From Anaerolineales bacterium (GTDB taxonomy: Bacteria > Chloroflexota > Anaerolineae > Anaerolineales > E44-bin32), in assembly GCA_011772595.1 (NCBI GenBank), contig WVZH01000287.1, forward strand, positions 1 through 10,796: a DNA stretch of 10,796 nt, given 5' to 3'. Under the pieces are notes generated by a model. That model had not been told where the DNA came from. It saw only the letters and a program-made list of their open reading frames with translations, and did not search any database. Both the position numbers and the translations under genes were made by a program. Shown here in pieces: positions 6,761 to 10,796 of this stretch (the first letter of the stretch is position 1; every line of letters begins with the position of its first letter).

Positions 6761-6803
6761 CCTAGGCAATGATCTTGGAATCGGTTATGGGATTCGATCT
6801 AGG
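6761..6803 (+). other. Imperfect inverted repeat after the DUF3179 gene
   Basis: Nested complementary blocks: CCTA (6761-6764) with TAGG (6800-6803), GATC (6771-6774) with GATC (6796-6799), and GAATC (6778-6782) with GATTC (6791-6795), around an eight-base loop. It lies 15 bases after the stop codon, where a 3'-end structure would be expected, but no U-tract follows. It may be a transcript-stabilising or non-canonical terminator hairpin. Confidence 0.4.
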
Positions 6804-6846
6804 AGACCCTTCACGAGTGCCCATGACGGTGATGACCCTGCGGCCA

Positions 6847-6879
6847 CCCACTGCGAGTACGCTCATATTCGTATGTGGG
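6847..6879 (+). other. Stem-loop in the DUF3179 / response-regulator gap
   Basis: CCCAC (6847-6851) pairs with GTGGG (6875-6879), and TACG (6858-6861) with CGTA (6870-6873). The internal loop between the blocks is asymmetric. There is no U-tract. It lies about 40 bases upstream of the proposed promoter, so it could equally be an operator-like dyad; evidence is weak. Confidence 0.25.
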
Positions 6880-6920
6880 ATAGGTAAAATGTCACACGCC
6901 TCCTCAAAGAAGCACGGACA

Positions 6921-6948
6921 TTCTTAGATTTGATTCCTATGCTAGAAT
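6921..6948 (+). promoter_or_regulatory. Probable extended -10 promoter of the response-regulator gene (leaderless transcript)
   Basis: TGCTAGAAT (6940-6948) is an extended -10 element: TG-n followed by TAGAAT, five of six matches to TATAAT. A poor -35 candidate TTCTTA (6921-6926) lies 16 bases upstream. Transcription would start about seven to eight bases after the -10, at 6955-6956, which is the A of the in-frame ATG at 6956. The message would then have no 5' leader. The earlier ATG at 6947 falls inside the -10 element and cannot be on this transcript. Confidence 0.5.
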
Positions 6949-6955
6949 GTGTGCA

Positions 6956-8032
6956 ATGAGCGCGCCACGTATCTTGATCGTCGATGACCAAAGGGATGTC
7001 CGACGTATCCTGCGGACCAGCCTGGAGTTAACCGGTCATGGATATACAGTCATTGAAGTTCCCTCTGGAGAGGAAGCTCTCATCGAGTTGAATCGAGATC
7101 CAGTTAATCTTCTGGTGACCGATCTGCTCTTGCCCGGGATGTCGGGTCTTGAATTGCTGGAGAGATATCGCCAGCTTAATCCTCGAGCTCGTGCGATTGT
7201 GATTACAGGCCATCCTACAGAAGAGGCGCGTACAAGGGCAGAGGAGTTGGGCGTCCTCGCCTTTTTCCAAAAACCCATCGGGACCACATATTTCCTCGAA
7301 GCGGTCGAGCGCGCCCTCGCGCTCCAGGAAGACAACGAGGCACAGAGGAAGATGGAAGTGGATCTCAGCCCGGATTTGGCTGAGATCCTGCACCGTGTCC
7401 GTCATACGCTGAGCGCAGTTTCAATTATGTTACTTGACGAGCACGGGCAGGTTTTGGTGCAATCTGGAGACATCAATGTGCCTGATCTGAAGAAGGCACT
7501 TGCGTCGATCGCGGAGGCCTTCAGTGCGGGACTAAAGGCCTCCTCACTCATGGGATCGCTCCTGCCGGGGAATATTCAATACTTTGGCGGCGATGAGCAT
7601 GATCTCTATTTAACGAACGTGGATGCTTCCCATGGACTACTTATCGTCCTCCGCAGTGGGCAGGCTGCCACGAGAATGGGCGCGGTCGTGCACTACGGAA
7701 GACAGGCTGCCGATTCGATCAAGGTGATCCTTGCATCCATGAGGCAAGGAGAATTAGCCCAATATGCGTCGGCAGTAGAATCGAAGCCGGAGTGGCAGGA
7801 ATACCAGATGGCGGAGGCGGCGTCTGAAGAGATTGATGAAGCGGAGACGAGGAAGGATTGGACGGGATCTGCGTTGAAAGCGGACGATAGCCAAAAACTG
7901 CGAGAAGACGCAGATGAGTACTGGGGCAAAGCCTCTGACGACACCTCGGATTTTGAGCATGAAGATATCATGACATTCAAGGAAGCTAGGGATAAGGGTT
8001 TGGTGACGGACGATCCCGAGACGATCTATTGA
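6956..8032 (+). CDS. Response regulator with Roadblock/LC7-like second domain and acidic tail
   Basis: Counted from ATG 6956 the protein has 358 residues. Residues 1-~122 are a receiver domain: I-L-I-V-D-D (6-11) with the acidic pair Asp10/Asp11, phospho-acceptor Asp56 in L-V-T-D-L-L-L-P-G-M-S-G, Thr84 in I-V-I-T-G-H, and Lys106 in F-F-Q-K-P-I. All catalytic receiver residues are present. There is no DNA-binding helix-turn-helix. Residues ~134-260 look like a Roadblock/LC7 fold: V-S-I-M-L-L-D-E-H-G-Q-V-L-V-Q-S-G-D (155-172), helices, then L-Y-L-T-N-V-D ... L-L-I-V-L (217-231). Such domains usually dimerise and bind or regulate small Ras-like GTPases. Residues ~275-358 are highly acidic and probably disordered, ending D-D-P-E-T-I-Y. 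The start at 6956 is preferred over the in-frame ATG at 6947 because the latter overlaps the probable -10 box and neither has a Shine-Dalgarno. No histidine kinase is adjacent. Receiver call firm; Roadblock call moderate. Confidence 0.85.
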   Translation: MSAPRILIVDDQRDVRRILRTSLELTGHGYTVIEVPSGEEALIELNRDPVNLLVTDLLLPGMSGLELLERYRQLNPRARAIVITGHPTEEARTRAEELGVLAFFQKPIGTTYFLEAVERALALQEDNEAQRKMEVDLSPDLAEILHRVRHTLSAVSIMLLDEHGQVLVQSGDINVPDLKKALASIAEAFSAGLKASSLMGSLLPGNIQYFGGDEHDLYLTNVDASHGLLIVLRSGQAATRMGAVVHYGRQAADSIKVILASMRQGELAQYASAVESKPEWQEYQMAEAASEEIDEAETRKDWTGSALKADDSQKLREDADEYWGKASDDTSDFEHEDIMTFKEARDKGLVTDDPETIY

Positions 8033-8099
8033 TTCATTGAGGTGGGGCAACCATTAACTTTGAGATCTTCCCGGAGTTTTATCCATCGACTGCGTGTGT

Positions 8100-8105
8100 T
8101 ACAAT
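8100..8105 (+). promoter_or_regulatory. Possible -10 element of the tRNA-Gln gene
   Basis: TACAAT matches the -10 consensus at five of six positions and lies 30 bases before the tRNA 5' end, a plausible distance for a precursor transcript. The -35 position (TTTTAT, 8077-8082, 17-base spacing) is poor. The rest of the 103-base gap after the response-regulator gene shows nothing else. Confidence 0.3.
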
Positions 8106-8135
8106 TCTGAGCACTTGGTTTCCTGGCTGACATAT

Positions 8136-8206
8136 TGGGGCGTGGTGCAATGGCAGCATAACGGACTTTGAATCCGCTGATCCAGGTTCGAGTCCTGGCG
8201 CCCCAT
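8136..8206 (+). tRNA. trnQ: tRNA-Gln, anticodon TTG
   Basis: A full cloverleaf can be drawn. The acceptor TGGGGCG (8136-8142) pairs with CGCCCCA (8199-8205). D-stem GTGC (8145-8148) pairs with GCAT (8156-8159) with one G-T. The anticodon arm 8161-8177 has loop CTTTGAA and anticodon TTG at 8168-8170, reading CAA and, by wobble, CAG. T-stem CCAGG/CCTGG encloses TTCGAGT (8187-8193). A U1-A72 first pair is typical of bacterial tRNA-Gln. Position 27-43 is an A-C mismatch, and the discriminator base is T (8206). The 3' CCA is not encoded, so a CCA-adding enzyme is required. It lies alone between two protein genes, with no integrase or duplicated tRNA end nearby to suggest an integrated element. Confidence 0.95.
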
Positions 8207-8288
8207 CCTAATATCGAATATGTGATTTGAGCCTCTGTGCAAGACGACAACCCTCCATCTGCATTCTTTCCCAATATCCGCCAACCAT

Positions 8289-8332
8289 ATGATGGGGCCC
8301 CCCGCGGGACAATCATCATCCTAGTCTTTTTT
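8289..8332 (+). terminator. Possible terminator between tRNA-Gln and glmU
   Basis: ATGATG (8289-8294) pairs with CATCAT (8314-8319), enclosing a GC-rich core that contains the palindrome CCCGCGGG. A six-base T-run (8327-8332) follows eight bases after the stem. The gap between stem and T-run is longer than usual, so efficiency is uncertain. It could end the tRNA precursor transcript. The remaining bases up to glmU show no clear promoter. Confidence 0.35.
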
Positions 8333-8397
8333 GTGTCTGTTCTGTCCATTCTCGAGGATATGGTTTGGATAAATCTTGTCTTCGAAAAGGATTGCCG

Positions 8398-8404
8398 AGG
8401 AGGT
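8398..8404 (+). promoter_or_regulatory. Strong Shine-Dalgarno deciding the glmU start
   Basis: AGGAGGT lies four bases before ATG 8409 and is the best ribosome binding site in the window. It fixes the glmU start at 8409 rather than at the in-frame TTG 33 bases upstream, which would place this site inside the coding sequence. Confidence 0.8.
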
Positions 8405-8408
8405 AATC

Positions 8409-9761
8409 ATGATTTGTGAAGCCGTGGTTCTGGCAGCTGGATTAGGTACGCGGATGCAATCCGAGACACCTAAGGTTCTACATCTCCTGGGTGGGCGGCC
8501 GATGTTGGCATGGACCGTAGAAGCTTGTCGAACGGCGACCCGCCGGGCGCCCACGATTGTTGTCGGACCTGAGTCGGAAGTCTTTCGGTCGCATTTTGAA
8601 GCTGACGTTCATTTCGTGGAACAGGTTGATCGCCTTGGTACCGGTCACGCCACGATGCAGGCTCAGGAAACCATCGCGGAGCGATCGGATTTGGTGCTGG
8701 TTGTAAACGCGGATTTGCCGTTACTGCAGACCGATACACTGCGTCGATTAATTGATACGCAGATTGCAAACGAAGGTCCTCTCTCTTTACTAACCGCTAT
8801 TTCCCCTCTATCGCGAGGCTTCGGCAGGATTGAGCGATCAGCCAATGGAGAAATCAAGGGCATCATTGAAGAATCGCATGCCTCTCCTGAGCAACTAGCA
8901 ATTGAAGAGTTGAACGTCGGTGCGTACTGCTATCGGGCTGATTGGCTTTGGGATCACCTCAGCAAGCTGCCACTCTCTCCGAAAGGTGAATATTATCTCA
9001 CGGACTTGGTGGCGATGGCGGTCGAAGAGGGTAAATCGGTTGGGAGTGCCGAAGTGAAAGATGCAACCGAGATGATCGGCGTTAACACACGCGAACATCT
9101 CGCGCAAGCGGAAGAGGCATTACGGAAACGGATCAATCGGCATTGGATGCTCGCTGGAGTCACCATGCTCGATCCGGCGACGACGTACATAGGCCCGGAT
9201 GTCGAATTAGGCGCCGACACCGTCATCTTGCCAAACACGCATTTGGAAGGGGAGACACAGATCGGTCCAGGATGTCGCTTGGGTCCCAACACGATCATTC
9301 GCGATTCAAGTGTGGGGGGTCGCAGTCGTGTGGAAGCTTCTGTTGTTGAAGGAGCGGTTCTTGAGGAAGACGTCGAAGTCGGCCCCTTTGCCCATCTACG
9401 CAGTGGTGCCAGGCTTGGCCGCCAGGTTCATGTAGGCAATTTCGGAGAGGTGAAGAACTCCACGTTGGGACCCGGTGTCAAGATGGGGCATTTCTCCTAC
9501 GTTGGGGATGCGACGGTGGGAGAAAATGCGAACGTCGGAGCCGGGACCATTACCTGCAATTTCGATGGTGAGCGTAAACATGCAACGGAGATCGGCGAGA
9601 TGGCGTTCATTGGTAGCGACACGATGCTCGTCGCGCCGGTACGAGTTGGTCGTGGGGCACGTACCGGTGCCGGTTCCGTAGTTAACCGCGATGTGCCGGA
9701 TTGGACGATGGCCGTCGGAGTCCCGGCGCGAGTGATTCGCAAGCTCGAGGAGACGGAGTAA
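8409..9761 (+). CDS. glmU: Bifunctional UDP-N-acetylglucosamine pyrophosphorylase / glucosamine-1-phosphate N-acetyltransferase
   Basis: Encodes 450 residues, close to the ~456 of well-known GlmU. This cytoplasmic enzyme acetylates glucosamine-1-phosphate with acetyl-CoA and then couples the product to UTP, giving UDP-GlcNAc for peptidoglycan and other glycans. The N-terminal uridylyltransferase has L-A-A-G-L-G-T-R-M (8-16) with the expected Lys in T-P-K-V-L (20-24). It also has G-T-G-H-A (77-81), N-A-D-L-P-L (100-105) with the metal-binding Asp102, and E-E-L-N-V-G-A-Y (166-173). The C-terminal left-handed beta-helix shows hexapeptide repeats from ~255. Its active-site elements are A-H-L-R (328-331), N-F-G-E-V-K (344-349), catalytic His361 in G-H-F-S-Y-V-G-D, and G-A-G-T-I-T-C-N-F-D-G (377-387). 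All key residues appear intact. The strong Shine-Dalgarno fixes the start. The stop is one base before the ATG of the next gene, so the pair is translationally coupled. Confidence 0.96.
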   Translation: MICEAVVLAAGLGTRMQSETPKVLHLLGGRPMLAWTVEACRTATRRAPTIVVGPESEVFRSHFEADVHFVEQVDRLGTGHATMQAQETIAERSDLVLVVNADLPLLQTDTLRRLIDTQIANEGPLSLLTAISPLSRGFGRIERSANGEIKGIIEESHASPEQLAIEELNVGAYCYRADWLWDHLSKLPLSPKGEYYLTDLVAMAVEEGKSVGSAEVKDATEMIGVNTREHLAQAEEALRKRINRHWMLAGVTMLDPATTYIGPDVELGADTVILPNTHLEGETQIGPGCRLGPNTIIRDSSVGGRSRVEASVVEGAVLEEDVEVGPFAHLRSGARLGRQVHVGNFGEVKNSTLGPGVKMGHFSYVGDATVGENANVGAGTITCNFDGERKHATEIGEMAFIGSDTMLVAPVRVGRGARTGAGSVVNRDVPDWTMAVGVPARVIRKLEETE

Positions 9762-9762
9762 G

Positions 9763-10796
9763 ATGCTTGCTGGCACCTTCGTGTTTGTAGGTTTGCTCGT
9801 TCTCGACTTTCTATTGGCCTTTGCGCGTGGCGCATTCGTGAACAGCCATCCTGCCAAACTAAAAGCATTGGAGGCTGAGGGTGTCGCTATGGCCGGGTTG
9901 GCAGTGCGGGTGGCGGAAGAGGCGCGGCGTTTAATCCTTGCCTTGCGTGTCGCCTTGAGTATAAGCCGCCTCGCAGTACTTGGTTTGGCGTTTGCAACCT
10001 ATACTACGCTGTTGGCTGACTTAGGCGTAGCCCACCTGCTTGCCATCGGAGGTGTCCTGTTTGTTGCCGGACTGGTCATGGGCTTTCTGGAATTTCTGGC
10101 CGAAAGCGTGGCCTTGCGCAATCCGGACCGGTGGGCTGCTCGTTTTGCGCCTCTCGTGTTGGCGGTCGAAGTTGTGCTGACGCCATTTGTGTGGCTAATG
10201 ACGCGGCTCGCGGGTTGGATCACAGGTGTTTCTGGCGAGGGTTCCCACCCTCTGGTAACCGAAGAAGAGATCATGACCTTGGTGGACGCTGGAGAAGAAG
10301 AGGGTGTCATCGAAGAGGAAGAGAAAGCGATGATCTACTCCATCTTTCAGCTTGCCAATACCCTAGCGCGCGAGGTCATGGTGCCGAGAATCGACATGCT
10401 TGCCTTTGAGCAAGGCACCTCCCTGGTTGAGGCCACCGAATCTCTTCTGCAAACAGGTTTCTCACGTGCACCAGTCTTTTCTGAGACCATCGATAACATC
10501 GTCGGCTTGCTTTATGCAAAGGATTTACTTGCAGCCTGGCGGGAGGGTGGCCAAAATCAAGAGGTCACCAAGTTATGCCGGGAGGCCTATTTCGTGCCGG
10601 AGGCAAAGAAGGTTGACGAACTGCTGGCGGAAATGCAAGCCAAACAGGTTCACATGGCAATTGTGGTCGATGAGTATGGCGGTACTGCTGGGTTGGTCAC
10701 GATAGAAGATCTCGTCGAAGAGATTGTGGGGGAGATTCGAGATGAGTACGACTTTGCGGAAGAAATTGCCTTTCAGCAACTTCAGGAGGGCGAATA
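9763..10796 (+). CDS. CNNM/CBS-domain membrane protein, CorC/HlyC type (3' end outside window)
   Basis: The frame starts at ATG 9763 and is still open at the window edge (344 residues seen). GGAG (9755-9758), inside the end of glmU, is the likely ribosome binding site. Residues 1-~160 form a DUF21/CNNM-like membrane domain with hydrophobic segments near 4-20, 58-80, 90-112 and 128-150. A cytoplasmic stretch [18 protein letters not shown] (166-183) is typical of the family. Two CBS domains follow: one from ~204 (E-V-M-V-P-R-I-D-M, then S-R-A-P-V-F and [11 protein letters not shown]), the second at ~275-327 ([22 protein letters not shown]). A CorC_HlyC C-terminal domain should follow beyond the edge. 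Relatives are linked to Mg2+ homeostasis, and CBS pairs bind adenine nucleotides. Two signature motifs of the membrane domain are altered: the usual S-x-S-E-T-A segment reads A-F-A-R-G-A-F (19-25), and the P-K of the usual G-E-x-x-P-K segment reads A-E (113-114). Transport activity is therefore uncertain. Confidence 0.88.
   Translation, partial: MLAGTFVFVGLLVLDFLLAFARGAFVNSHPAKLKALEAEGVAMAGLAVRVAEEARRLILALRVALSISRLAVLGLAFATYTTLLADLGVAHLLAIGGVLFVAGLVMGFLEFLAESVALRNPDRWAARFAPLVLAVEVVLTPFVWLMTRLAGWITGVSGEGSHPLVTEEEIMTLVDAGEEEGVIEEEEKAMIYSIFQLANTLAREVMVPRIDMLAFEQGTSLVEATESLLQTGFSRAPVFSETIDNIVGLLYAKDLLAAWREGGQNQEVTKLCREAYFVPEAKKVDELLAEMQAKQVHMAIVVDEYGGTAGLVTIEDLVEEIVGEIRDEYDFAEEIAFQQLQEGE

Noticed and set aside
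8136..8206. tRNA-Gln as an attachment site for an integrated element
   Set aside because: No integrase, no duplicated tRNA 3' end and no change in gene character on either side; glmU downstream is a housekeeping gene.
8237..8419. 60-codon + strand frame with a hydrophobic stretch, overlapping the glmU start
   Set aside because: It has no ribosome binding site at its GTG start, runs through the hairpin and T-run, and the hydrophobic part comes from T-rich DNA; a small membrane protein cannot be excluded but is not supported.

Overview
The window reads as chromosomal DNA of a free-living bacterium, and the mix of genes points tentatively to Chloroflexota (an Anaerolineae-like lineage). The pointers are a DUF3179 lipoprotein, a response regulator carrying a Roadblock-like domain, a bacterial SH3 fragment and moderate GC content. 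No marker gene fixes the taxonomy, so this is inference. There is no phage, insertion sequence, CRISPR array or antibiotic-resistance gene, and all recognisable genes lie on the + strand.

Layout: (1) 2-208 is the 3' end of a gene whose protein finishes in an SH3-like domain, closed by a convincing intrinsic terminator. (2) About 500 bases without a recognisable gene follow (306-803), ending in two small hairpins directly in front of the ribosome binding site of the next gene. (3) 804-3545 encodes two inner-membrane permeases of an oligopeptide/dipeptide-type ABC importer. The second is the most unusual object here: one uninterrupted 570-residue reading frame joining an N-terminal dephospho-CoA-kinase (CoaE)-like P-loop domain to a complete DppC/OppC permease. 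(4) 3708-6746 holds two lipoprotein genes: a propeller-like extracytoplasmic protein with a C-terminal four-helix membrane domain, and a DUF3179 protein. (5) 6956-8032 encodes a response regulator with a Roadblock-like second domain and an acidic tail. Its promoter lies so close to the start that the message is probably leaderless. (6) 8136-8206 is tRNA-Gln(TTG). (7) 8409-10796 is a tightly coupled pair: glmU (cell-wall precursor synthesis) and a CNNM/CBS 'CorC/HlyC-type' membrane protein that runs off the window.

How the parts may work together: the two permeases should form the heterodimeric channel of a peptide-type importer. Neither the substrate-binding protein nor the two ATPases is encoded here, so they must come from elsewhere. 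The CoaE-like domain sits on the cytoplasmic N terminus of the DppC half, the side where the importer ATPases dock. It keeps the Walker A motif, but several residues that are near-invariant in true CoaE enzymes are replaced, so a regulatory or altered kinase role is more likely than ordinary coenzyme A synthesis. The two lipoprotein genes may be co-transcribed, but nothing in the sequence ties them functionally to the importer. glmU and the CBS protein are separated by one base and are almost certainly co-translated.
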